NCBI RefSeq assembly: GCF_009727055.1
Contig: NW_024064356.1
Span: 186,001-250,000, forward strand
Length of the DNA stretch: 64,000 bases
Source of the DNA: Benincasa hispida
Taxonomy: Eukaryota; Streptophyta; Magnoliopsida; Cucurbitales; Cucurbitaceae
Direction of reading: 5' to 3'
A program made the translations under genes and the position numbers. Below the pieces are notes generated by a model. That model had not been told where the DNA came from. It ran no database searches and saw only the letters and a list, made by a program, of their open reading frames with translations. Of this stretch, positions 34,051 through 44,780 are shown one piece after another (position 1 is the stretch's first letter; every line of letters starts with the position of its first letter).

Positions 34051-35407
34051 ATAAAGAAGAAAGTAGGTGGTCCTTGTGCTATCAGACGTTTGCAATTCAT
34101 TAGGGACGCAAGTTTTGAGAAGCATGGAATCTTCAACTTTTCTCTACTATTCTGAATTTTCATTACACTATCTCTTTTCAGCTTTATCTGTTCTTACATA
34201 AAAAAAAAGGGAGATTGCGATAACGAATTTTGTTTTGTTTAAAATAATTTGACACTCTCTCTATTTTTCTTGCAACGATCGAAGCGCTAGATTGCGGAGA
34301 TGTTACACAAAGAAGCCACTTATCTTACTCCATCACTGCAATCCAAAGAAGATAGATCGCCGCAAAGATGGATGCGTCAATACACAATGCGGGCGACAAC
34401 GCAAATTTGGGGGTGTATTCTTCCTTATCTTTATTTCAAATTTTGCGCTATCGCATCGCATGTTAGTTTTAAAAGTTTTTATCACCACATCCTCTTTGAT
34501 TACAGCAATCATTTGACATAGATAAATTTAGTAAGATGCCGCATGCTATTCCTTTGCCAAGTATGATTTCAATGATGAAAAACATGCTTCTATTTCTCTT
34601 GTATATACTAGAGTCAACTTAATCTTAAGATAGTCACCTCATAAAATAATTCTAGAAGTTAGGGGTTTGCTAGCTTTCTTTCAAACTCTCTTTACGAAGC
34701 TTTCTAAGAACATCGCATGCCTTATCTCAATCTTTTGGCAATGAGAACATTGCCGCATCTTAAATTTGGGGGTGAGGTATTTATTTTCGAATTTGCTATT
34801 TTGAAAAAAAAAAATTGAGAATAACAATTCCACTGTCAACGCAATGGGAAACCCATGTTGATAAGACTTAAGTTGTGAAAGGTACTTACCCGTAGTTGGA
34901 TGTCCGCATGACACACGTGGGGGCAAGCTAAAACGAAAGTAAGTCACCAGGAACAACGCATAAATAAATGATCGCAACTCCACTGCCAAATAGATATGAG
35001 TTTAGTCTGAGAAAGAGCGCATTGGTCGTAGTTGGATGTTCGCATGACACACGTGGGGGCAAGAAACGAAGGCAAGGCACTTGGATCAGCGCAAGGTCAG
35101 AAAAAATAATAATGTCAAGAAATATGCAAGGATAAAATCATTTGACACCCCGGTGGAAAATTTTCTTTTTGAAATAAATCATGCGATGTTCCGAAAATTA
35201 GTAAAGTCCTTTTGAAGGTTAAGCTTGCAGTCCCTAGGCCTTAGAAATATTTTAAGAAGAGACTTGAATAAGACTTAAGAAAATTTTGGTATATAGGATT
35301 TGAACGAAGTATCCTTGAGAAATCTAGGAAAAAAACATTGCGGTCGATTTGCTAAAAGAAATCTTTAGCTTATGCTTGAGGACAAGCATTGTTTAAATTT
35401 GGGGGTG
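34051..35407 (+). other. Element B 3' untranslated region
   Basis: Runs from the pol stop to the LTR without an extra ORF. It contains three AAATTTGGGGGTG tracts (34403-34415, 34762-34774, 35395-35407). The second is preceded by the perfect hairpin GGCAATG-AGAA-CATTGCC (34737-34754) and the third by TGCTTG-AGGA-CAAGCA (35373-35388). Two TTGGATGTCCGCATGACAC modules lie between them (34891-34940, 35027-35072), each with a CACGTG G-box core. The third tract directly abuts the LTR and is the working polypurine tract. Confidence 0.8.
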
Positions 35408-37076
35408 TGATAACGGGCAGAAATGCACGTTATCATAGTGCTAAGTTCTTAAACAATGTTGGCTTGTGTTGATAAAACATGATAAATTGCGTCCAAAAAG
35501 CATCAGATTCATAATATTGCGATCGCATGCATTCATCGCATTAGAACAGTTGATTTTTGTATTTTTGTGCAGAATATGCGATGACGCAAGGCAGAAATTG
35601 CAATCATAGGAAATCATTGGTTGCGCAGCATCGCTGCAAGGCTTTGCAGTGATCGTGTTCACAAACATCTGCTCGAGAAGGATTGCCGCAACTTCGTCGG
35701 TGAAACATGGTGGGCGCATCTGGGTGAAAGGCTAATTGATCGCGATGGGACAGAATGCTGATAACAGATGAATCCAAATTAAGTTGACAGCCGCTAACGA
35801 TAACAAGTACATTCAGCTTTTCGGTGACAAATATTCGGCACATCAGTCAAGGAATTAAATCCATCCCATCTATGTAATGATGAGAGAGAAGTCGTCGTTC
35901 ACCCTGGATGTTCTATAAATACCAAGGGCATCCTTCAGAAAAAGAGTTCACCGTACCACCAATTCGAAAATGCATACATCAGATCGCTCGTCTTGTTCAT
36001 AGTTTTCCTTTCATTTTAAGGCGGAGTAAGAGAAGAGTGGCGACGCTGAAGATCACTTAGGGCAACTCGAGAGAGAACCTTGAGGTGTAGAAGCAGAGAG
36101 CGGGCCGACTCTCACGAAAGCGAGATTATCTTTTGAACACGAGTAGAAAAATAGTGTAAAAGCTTGGGCAGCAAGAGATTGCTATCAGGCTCTTTATTCT
36201 ATTCTTGCATTGTTGTTTTGCACTTCATCTCTACATTTATACAATGGAAGTTCTTTTTCTACATCTGTTCACTCTCCTGGTATGCATGAGTAGCTAAACT
36301 AGTCGAATGGGTTGAGAAGAACTAAGCTAACATGACCTAGGAGTTCATTGCTTGCGATTATCTTTTATTATGTAGTGCCAAATACCCCTTTAGAGTTGCT
36401 CGAGAGAGAGTCTGAAGAAAGAACCTAAGACTCGAGAGAGCTAGGTTAGAATCTAGACTCAAAAGAGCAAGATTAGAACTACATAAACAAGAGATAGGGA
36501 CTTAGAGATAAGCTCTGTTTGCCAACCTGCATCGCATGCATCCTAGAGATAAGAATGATATTATGTGGTCGCCTTATTTGTGTGTGTTATTCTATCATCG
36601 CATAAATGAGAATAGAGGCTTATGTATAGGTCCTATAGACTTATTGCATATATCGCATGTGTTCTTTCATTAGAAGCCAAAGCATTCGCATCGAGATATG
36701 GTTTACTATTGTATGCATGTTGCATTATCGCAAAGCATGAACGCATCCTAGGAAGTGTTAGCCGAAACTCTTCTCAACCCGTTCACTGCATACTCATCGT
36801 ATCTTCCATTTACCAACTCTTTTCAAACTCTGCCGCATTTGTTTATTTTTCCAGTAACATAATCAACAACAAACCCACAACTATTTATTTATTTAGTTAC
36901 CGCAAGGTTTTCCTAAAAATTACCAACGCAACCTGTTTTCACAAGTCCCTGAGTTCGACCCTGGACTTACCAGGAAACTCAGTGGAGTTTACACTTGGAT
37001 TCCGCCGAGGACGTTGAGTGCTCAACGCAATCTCATCATTGCATATCATCCATCCACATCATAAAATCAACCATCA
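35408..37076 (+). repeat. Element B 3' LTR
   Basis: Starts TGATAACGGGCAGAAATGCA after the polypurine tract. It has a TATA box at 35914-35921 and a U5-like line CCCTGAGTTCGACCCTGG at 36947-36964, followed by ACTTACCAGG as in element A. The end is placed at about 37076 (AACCATCA) by analogy with the element A LTR end. Beyond it the text becomes element A extra-ORF coding. There is no primer binding site on the right, so this is the right end of element B; the matching 5' LTR is missing. Confidence 0.8.
35914..35921 (+). promoter_or_regulatory. TATA box in element B LTR
   Basis: TATAAATA in TTCTATAAATACCAAGG, at the same relative place as in LTRs A, C and D. Confidence 0.6.
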
Positions 37077-38971
37077 CCCACCACCCACATACGCGCGACC
37101 AACTACAGTGGCTTCTGCCCATCCATTCATTCCTACCCTAATCGTCCCAGCTCCTGCCCTTTCGCAATCTGCCTCATCATTCGGCCGAAACCCTCAAGAC
37201 CTCTCCACTACAACCGTGGTCAGACGAAGAGATAAATGCGAGGTTTATGGTGATATCCTTCAGACCCTCAAACCACTCAAGCAACTCGATGAAGAAATCG
37301 TCAGCCAACCGCGCTCAAGCAATAGCAAACCAAAGAAAAGCAGTCGTTCTGGTGCTGCAATCTCATTTGCCGAGGCATTGCCGACAACACTCATCACTGC
37401 AATTGAATTTCATTATGAACTATGCGATGAGGAATTAGAATGTTTGCCGCCCCAACCTGAAAAATCCTTGATATCGAGCGAGCGACGATAGAGTTTGAGC
37501 GGGAAATGCAAGAAGAAAGTGATCAGGAAAGGCAAGCTGGCCAAAGGAAAAGAAAGTGCACTAAGCGTCAGCTGCAAAGAATGCAAGAGGCTAAGGAAAA
37601 AGGCACTGGAAATAAAGCAGCAGGAAAAGAGAAGGCATCAAAGAAATAAATGGTGCGAAGAGAGGACAAAGGCAAGGCACCCCTAGTAGAGAAGAGGGTG
37701 CCAAAGAAGAGACCCTCGATCCTGGTAGATATGGGTTTTCTGCCATCTGCGTTGCCTCTTCCTGACTTCATCACAGAGACGATCGAGGCGTTGAGATGGC
37801 ATGATTTTTGCACGGGAGCAAAGACAGTCAAGCCAACCACATTTTATGAGGGGAAACCCTACTCAGGGTAATATAAGGTTGACATAGGGATGGTTCAATC
37901 AGGTTTGGTGTCGCAAAGTTCAATAGAATTTTCAACTTAAAAGACATTGGTGACGCCGAAGGAAACCATATCATTGAAAACCCCACCGTTGAGGAACAGA
38001 AAAAGGCATTGAAGACGATAGCATTGCCCAAAAAGAAATGGAATATTTCTGTCAAAGGAATTAAGACGTTATCACCTCACGACTTGATGCCTGAAGCCAA
38101 CGTATGGCTTTACTTCATCAAGTGAAAGTTAATGCCAACAACTCACGACCACACCATTTCATAGGAAAGAGTCATGGCGATCTATTGCATTATGCGGCGC
38201 ATCCCAATAAGCATTGGAAAGTTGATCGCCGACCAAATTTGGACACAATTCTCCAGACCAAAGGGGCAATTATTCTTCCCATCGCTCATTACAGAGTTGT
38301 GTGTGACACAAGGATGGTTTGAAGAAGAAGAAGACGTGGCAGTCAAGGTCGTGCTCATGGACAAGTCTTTGCATAGACTGATGAGATTGCCACCACAGAG
38401 AGAAGAACCATCCATGACTCCTCAAAAGCTATAGCCTCTCAATGTCACAGCTACTGAAGGCCCTCAGCAAAAGAAGCAGAGGGTTGACAAAAGCCTGGTC
38501 CTCTCCCTTAGAGTTTAAAAATCCCCTCCTCTTCCCTCCATCGCAGAAACGTAAGTTGGCGTTGATCTCAACACTCCACCCCCTCTAGAAAATATGCCAG
38601 CTGTTCCTTTCGTTGTCTTTCCTTTGGCCACTCAACACCCAACTCCCCCACCGTCGCCTCAGCACTAAATGAGCCCACCACATTCTATTGATGACCCAAG
38701 TCAATTATCGACTCATTTTGAAAAAGGCAATAGCTCAGGCATTGGTGAGACTGGTATGCGACAACCTGATGATGAACAGCCACAAGGTCACCCCAACGTG
38801 ACTACAGATGTTGACGTCGAAGATGAATGGTATAAGTTTCTTCACGATGACCTTCACGAACCAATTTTAGGAGGTCACGACAAGTTCTCGCGAGAACAAA
38901 AGTCGCTTAAATCTCAAGTGACTAAGTTACAAGAAGAAAATGAGGAGCTCAAGAAAATTATACGCGATTAG
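37077..38971 (+). pseudogene. Element A extra 3' ORF, N-terminus replaced by LTR B
   Basis: Homologue of the ORF in element C. Matching blocks: VRRRDKCEVYGDILQTLK (about 37210-37270), LVDMGFLPSALPLPDFI (37720-37775), then TIS-stop-ERVMAIYCIMRR and IGKLIADQI (38155-38240), and LPPQREEPSMTP (38389-38424). A Pro-rich segment follows, and the C-terminal coiled coil FSREQKSLKSQVTKLQEENE (38900-38959), stop 38969-38971. Several frameshifts and stops lie between. The upstream part, including any promoter matching the one in C, has been displaced by the element B LTR ending at 37076. The biochemical role is unknown. Confidence 0.75.
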
Positions 38972-40127
38972 TAGAGGCAAACGCGTGGATTCATCAGGCA
39001 GATGGCTCCAAGACAGCACGACCAATTTCACTACATGGTAAATTATTTTGAAAGTGTCGTGTCGTATCTCATGGTGGTACCACCGCTTCTCCCCCATCTA
39101 GATGCGCCCTTAGACCTACTTAAAGATTCTTACGAAGGACTCAACAAGCATGATGCGGGCAAAAATTAAATTTGGGGGTTGTGTCCCTCCTTACCTTATA
39201 TTTTAGTTCAATTCATGTACTTTTCAGTTTCAATTTAATATTACTGAATTCTACTCTTGCATTCTCTCTCGTTTGACTCAATTCTAAATTTTTTATTACT
39301 TTAACATTTGGTCGCTGCATTTATCCTTTGCGCATTTCGACTTCAATAATGAAATATATGCCTCTTCTCTTATCACATGAACTAGCGTCAGATTAATTTC
39401 AGGACATTCGATTCACAAAACATTTCTAAAATTTAGTTGGTCTGCCAGCTTTACTTCAAAACTACAAAATTTTATGAGTCAATCACATGAATTATTTCAT
39501 TTTCAGCAATGAGGACATTATTGCGTTTTAAATTGGGGGGTGTTATTTTCAGCCTTGATAGAGTTTCAATCAAATAATAATAATATGGCGTTGAGATCGA
39601 ATCTTGTTCGTAATTGGATGCCCGCATGACACCCATGGGGGCAAGCCAAAACAAAGGTGAGAATCGTGATCAACTCAGAAACTAAGTGATCGCAACTCCA
39701 CTGCCAAATAAAAAAATGGGCATGAGTTTTGACTGAAAAGAGCGTCTCGCTCGTAGTTGGATGTTCATATGACACCCGTGGGGGCAAGCCAAAATGAAGG
39801 TTGAGCACCCTGATCAGTAAAAGATCATAAAACTAAGATCTAAATCATGCAAAGGCCAAAACCACTTGAACACCCCGGTTTGATAAAATTTAAAATAAAT
39901 CATGCGATGTCTTGGGAAATGAGTAAAGATTTTTTTTAAGATTAAGCTCGCGGTCCCTAAAGGTTAGGAATATTTTTGGAAGAGATTAGGATATAAATTA
40001 ATAATGACAACGGTTCAGCAGTTTGAATAAGGCATTTTGAGAAGTCTAGGCAGGGTAAAGGTGATTGAAATTTTGAGAAATCTTTAATTTATGCTTGAGG
40101 ACAAACATTGTTTTAAATTTGGGGGTG
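38972..40127 (+). other. Element A 3' untranslated region
   Basis: Three polypurine-like tracts: 39168-39180, 39530-39542 (one T fewer, six G) and 40115-40127, the last abutting the 3' LTR. The second and third follow AGGA-loop hairpins (39506-39524; 40092-40107, one mismatch). Two TTGGATG…GGGGGCAAG modules at 39609-39658 and 39751-39800 lie between them. No ORF. Confidence 0.8.
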
Positions 40128-41560
40128 TGATAACTTATAGAAATACAAGTTATTAAAGCTCAAATTATTAAAACAATGAGAGAAAGCGATAGTAAATAGG
40201 CAATATTACGATTGAACGCGCCAAACTAAAAGAAAAATCGCGATCGCTAACTCTCATCGCATAAAAGCAGTTAAACTGAGAATCTCGTATTTTTGTGCAG
40301 GAACAAGGCGATAGCACAATCTCCTGAGTTGGTGATTCAATGGAACAAAGTGATAACGTGATCTTCTGAGTTGGTGATCCAAGGGTACTTCAAAGACGAT
40401 TGCGTGATGATCTTACATAAAGGCGGTAGCCTAATGTAATAAAACATGATGGGACGTAAAGCTGATGGCGGTCAAATCAGAAATTAAGTTGACAGCCGTT
40501 GAAGACCATACCGTTGCAAATCCATTGAACCTTCAGTGACCATCAAGCGGTGCAACAGGGTATGAAAATTAATGTTGTCCATCCATGCAATCATTAGTGA
40601 GAAGAAGAACTGTTTTGTCTGAAAGTCTATAAATATCATTCAATGCTACCAAACCAAGGGGTGATTTCTGAAGGGAAGGAATTCTTAAGAGGGAATTAAT
40701 TTTCGAAGAGATCGAGAGATTGTCGAACAACACGGAAAAGAGACACCAACCCACACCTAACCCTTGCAAGAGCAAGAGTTTACAAATTGGAAAAGAATTG
40801 GAGTGATAAAAGTCGTGTAAATACCAGAGGAAGCAATATATTGCTTACCTGGCTTAACACTTATATCATTTATTATTTGTACTTAAACATTTTATTTGCA
40901 AGAATGGAAATTACATTTCAATCTATGTTCATTCTTTTCACCCCATACATGAGTAGCTAAATTTGTGAATGGGTTGAGAAGTACTTAGCTAGCATGACTT
41001 AAGCTATGCACTTTATGCAATCATCTTGTCTTATGTATGCTTCATTTATCAATTTGAGTACTTGAAAGAGTAGTCCAAAGACATAGGATCTAGGCTTGAA
41101 AAAGTCAGATTAGATCTCATAAGCAAGAGTAGAGGAGACTTAGAAATAAGTTCTATCTGCTGCATTCCCTACACATCGCATGCATCCTAGACATAGGAAA
41201 TGTGTCAATATGCATTGAGAAATGTAGTGGTTAATATTTGTGTATAGCATGATCATATGACTTGTACAATATCTTAAGAAATGTTAGCAAAACATCTTCT
41301 CAACCCTTTATCGCATATTTGTTACAACACCACTCTTTCATCGTTGTGCATTTAATTCCATCGCACTAGAAAATCAAAGCTAATCACCATCGCAATAAGA
41401 TCAGAGATAGAGTCTGTCGCATATCTGTTTGAGTAATCCCTGCATTGGTTCCTGGACTTACCAGGACCATAAGAAGGCTTATACTTGGGCTTTGTTAGGA
41501 AAACTTGCATGATCATCACATCCACACACCCTTTTCATCGCATGATAAATCATCGCACCA
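40128..41560 (+). repeat. Element A 3' LTR
   Basis: A 1433-bp copy of 21394-22840, starting TGATAACTTATAG after the polypurine tract and ending CATCGCACCA at 41560. TATA box 40628-40635. It is followed by the target-site copy ATTGG and then the right part of the copia-5 LTR. Confidence 0.95.
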
Positions 41561-43312
41561 ATTGGGTATCTTATCCTGGTGACACTACGAATACGACCCG
41601 CTTTGTAATTGTTACAATTGTTATAAAATGCTACAAATGATCTGATTTTGATCATTCATGTGGAGATATGTGAGTGGAGGTATTCTATATAAAAAGTTTG
41701 TATAAGATCAAACCACGAAATGAGTGGTCCCTCTATATAGCACTGTTACTAGAAGAGACTTATATTTCACTAGGATGACCGTAGGTGACTTTACCTTAAT
41801 CCTGAGTAAGTTGTGAATTCCTGTTTTTTAGAGCAATCCTTTAATCTGTATGGGTGAAAGTGGCTATGTTAACCAACTCAACAAGCCTACCATTTTGAGA
41901 ATTTGTCCGAGTAGGAAACTGAGAACATAACTGCACAAGATGAAATTCAATCCTTCCCGACCTTAGGAAAAGTACATAAATTGTTCCCTTAATAGCTGAT
42001 TCAGGGTCCTGAATAATGAGACATCAACCTCTCACTGGCCCAAAAGGTATTAGTTTATAGTTGGGCCAACTATAGACTGTTTGTTCATTAGAAGAATTAG
42101 TGGTACTTAAAGAGTTAGATGTAACTACAGGGGTAAAATAGTATTTTGACCCAGTTGTAGTTATGAGCGATTTTTGAAGGGTTGATTCACTGTTGATTGG
42201 TTATATCCGTGGACACAGAAATATATTTGCAGTGCGAATAGTGAACCTATCGGTCTTCAGTGAAGTGATCGGTAGTTAATAAACATAAGTAATTAAAGAG
42301 TTTAATTAATTAATCTCATATTATTGGAGCTTCTAATCTGTAGGCCTATAGGTCCCTTGTTAGCTCGCTAAAGGATGGTAATGTGGAATGGTTTGAATTG
42401 TTAAAATCACTTGAAGGAATTTTATATTAATATGACTAATATATAATGTGATTAATTATATATGTGATCTATAATCCAAATTAAGTAAGAGATAAATATT
42501 TGAATGAGATTCGAATATTAAATTCACATGAATTGGATTCACATAGAATTATAGTATTAGATTTATATGAATTGGATTCATAAAGAGAAGTATGCATATA
42601 AATATCTTATATTTATATGATAATTAATTAACTCTATATTAAATATGATTTCATATAGTTATTTAATTTATATGTTAATTGATTAATTAATTAACAAATG
42701 ATGGAGAATGGAGGCTTGTATAAATATGTGATATTTATGTTAATTAATTAATTCTATATTAAATTTGATTTAATATATAGTTATTTAATTTGTATGTCAA
42801 TTAATAATGGTTATTTATTTAATTAGCTTAAAAAGTGGAAAATGAAACTTGGAGAAGGGGTTAACCCTTCTCCATATAAATACATCTTTATAGTCCATTT
42901 AAAACAAAGTTTTTCATTTGATGAAAAACCATAGCCTCCACACAAAAACTCTCTCTACTTTCTCAAGGAAAAAATCTCTCTATCTCTTCATCTTCCAAGG
43001 TGTTAGAGCCCACAATTCTACCCTTGGAATCCAAGAGAATAACAAGGTAACTCTTACAATAATGTTCTTGTTCATTGAAACAATGGTGTTCTTGTTCATT
43101 GAAGAGACGTTCATGAAAAAAGGGAGAGGCAATCGTGATGATCGGGATTCAACAAAGGTGGGATCTTTTTTCCCTTTACTTCTTAAATAACATGCTTAAA
43201 TTTGATATTTATCATTTGTTTAGTGTAAATTGTTTATTATTTTTTGTTTGTTATAAAACCGACTTTGAAATTGCACCGCACTCACACGCTTTCGCGGGAT
43301 TAAATTCCTTCA
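41561..43312 (+). repeat. Copia-5 3' LTR, right part
   Basis: Resumes the copia LTR at TATCTTATCCTGGTGACACT and ends AAATTCCTTCA at 43312. It has the family hairpin in degraded form near 41690. Unlike the LTRs at 3485, 6243, 14062 and 18187 its 3' half lacks the ACGATCGT array and instead is AT-rich with a TATAAATA box at 42875-42882, so it represents a second LTR subfamily. Confidence 0.85.
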
Positions 43313-43987
43313 TATACATACATTGGTGAGGAATCCAAAAGATTGAGAAATTAGTGGAGAATTTTGGAGAATTTTTCCAATTTCCATTTTAGTCTTTTAG
43401 TCATTTTAGTCATTTTATATTTTAGTTATTTATTTATTTTATATATTATTATCATATTATATTATATTTCCCTCGTATTTGTGTTCTCGATAATTATATA
43501 TTATTATGATATTTTGCAATTATTTGTAAATATTTTTAGTAAATATATTTAGTAGTTTTATTATTTAAAATGTTTTTTATTAATTTTATTTATTAATTAA
43601 TTAATTAGATAATAAAAATAAAATCCTACTAAACAAATAAAGATATTAAATATTTATATAAAATATTATGGCAAAATCAGTGAAACAAATAGATGGTTAG
43701 TCATTTTTCAAGTTTTCGTGTGTACTATCTTGTTGATTCAAAATTGCATATTTAGCTCAATTTTTAGTTGATGTGTGTGTTACAAAATATAAGGCCCAGC
43801 CCAAAAAGTTATGAACTGAGTCCACTTTACCAAAATAAAGACCAGCGGTCCATTGTACCCTTCTTTTTAGGAAAATACAAAACTCTCAACTAATTAGCTT
43901 TTTTAAAAAAATAAATAATAAAAATAAAAAATTAATTAAATAGTTAAATTTTCAATCTCTATTAAAAAAACTGCATTTTAAAAAGGA
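43313..43987. other. AT-rich spacer
   Basis: No coding, repeat boundary or RNA gene recognised. Short ORFs here are compatible with chance in AT-rich DNA. Confidence 0.5.
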
Positions 43988-44093
43988 CGATAGAAGCGAT
44001 AGACTACTATCTATAATAGACCGATAGACTACTATTTGTGTCTATCATGACACAAATGAACACAGATAGTAGTCTATCGTGGTCTATCATAAA
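43988..44093. repeat. GATAGACTAC hairpin repeat
   Basis: Iterated GATAGACTACTATC words forming a hairpin: arms CGATAGACTACTATTTGTGT (44023-44042 region) and its near-perfect complement at 44062-44081. Similar short repeats are, from memory, common in cucurbit intergenic DNA. Confidence 0.6.
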
Positions 44094-44149
44094 TAGAATG
44101 TAATATTTTGTTATTAGTTATAAATATATTTTAGTAGTTTGGAAGATTT

Positions 44150-44780
44150 TTCTGTCCCCTATTTCAATCCACGTCCCTGCGAGGATCGGGACGAAGATTT
44201 TGCGTGGAGAATTTGTGAGGATCGGCTTTTCCACGGAAAAAAATTTTCCGTTTATATTTTTTTAAAATCTATTCATTTTGTAAATTTTTTGTCACAACCT
44301 AACAAAATTGTATATATTAAATGAGTTATTCTAAATATTACAAATCTAAACTTTCTATCTAAATATTACAATATTTAGGTCATAAAAATAATAAAGTTTA
44401 AAATCTTAAAAAACTTGGGATGAAAATTAGAAATATAACTTTTAAGCATTTTAAAATAATAATTTAAAAAACTAATAAAAATAAATTCGTTGTGAGTTTA
44501 CTTAGAGAATGTAAGTCGGTATATATATATATATCATTACAAGAAAAAAAAAATACATATATAATAAAATAATATATATGTGTATATACTATATATATAA
44601 GAAAAAATATATTTTTTCTGTCCCGAGGAATGCATTCTCCGTCCCTGTTTTCGTTTAGTAACGGAGAAAATTTTCTTCCCGCTCCCCTTCCCATTCTCCA
44701 TCCAATCGGAGATTTTCCCACCTTCTTCAAGGCGAGTCCACACGGGACCCCAGCCCCGTGAGATAAATGGACATCTCTAG
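44150..44780. repeat. Degraded 'GGGGAT'-type dispersed repeat
   Basis: Flanks rich in CGTCCCTG, GGATCGGG and CCGTCCC surround an AT-rich centre with a (TA)n run (44520-44605). It ends ACGGGACCCCAGCCCCGTG then AGATAAATGGACATCTCTAG, which resembles in reverse the TAGGGATGGCAATGGGGC start at 55877. Likely the same repeat family; termini uncertain. Confidence 0.4.

Larger units (their letters stand above)
21394..41560 (+). mobile_element. Element A: 20-kb Athila-like Gypsy element with chimeric interior
   Basis: Two similar LTRs (21394-22840 and 40128-41560) in direct orientation inside a copia LTR. The flanks GTTGG (21389-21393) and ATTGG (41561-41565) are a 5-bp target duplication with one mismatch. 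The primer binding site follows the left LTR and a polypurine tract precedes the right one. Coding remnants of A itself are a gag N-terminus/zinc-finger remnant and the extra ORF at 37077-38971. The 14 kb between belongs to other elements (Del/Tekay-like LTR, reverse element C, forward truncated element B), inserted or recombined in. Confidence 0.85.

Noticed and set aside
34060..35407. Envelope-like gene downstream of element B pol
   Set aside because: No ORF longer than chance; region explained by PPT-like tracts, hairpins and twin modules.
37495..37840. Possible independent Lys-rich small genes
   Set aside because: Frameshifted pieces of the element A extra ORF, matched in order by the element C homologue.
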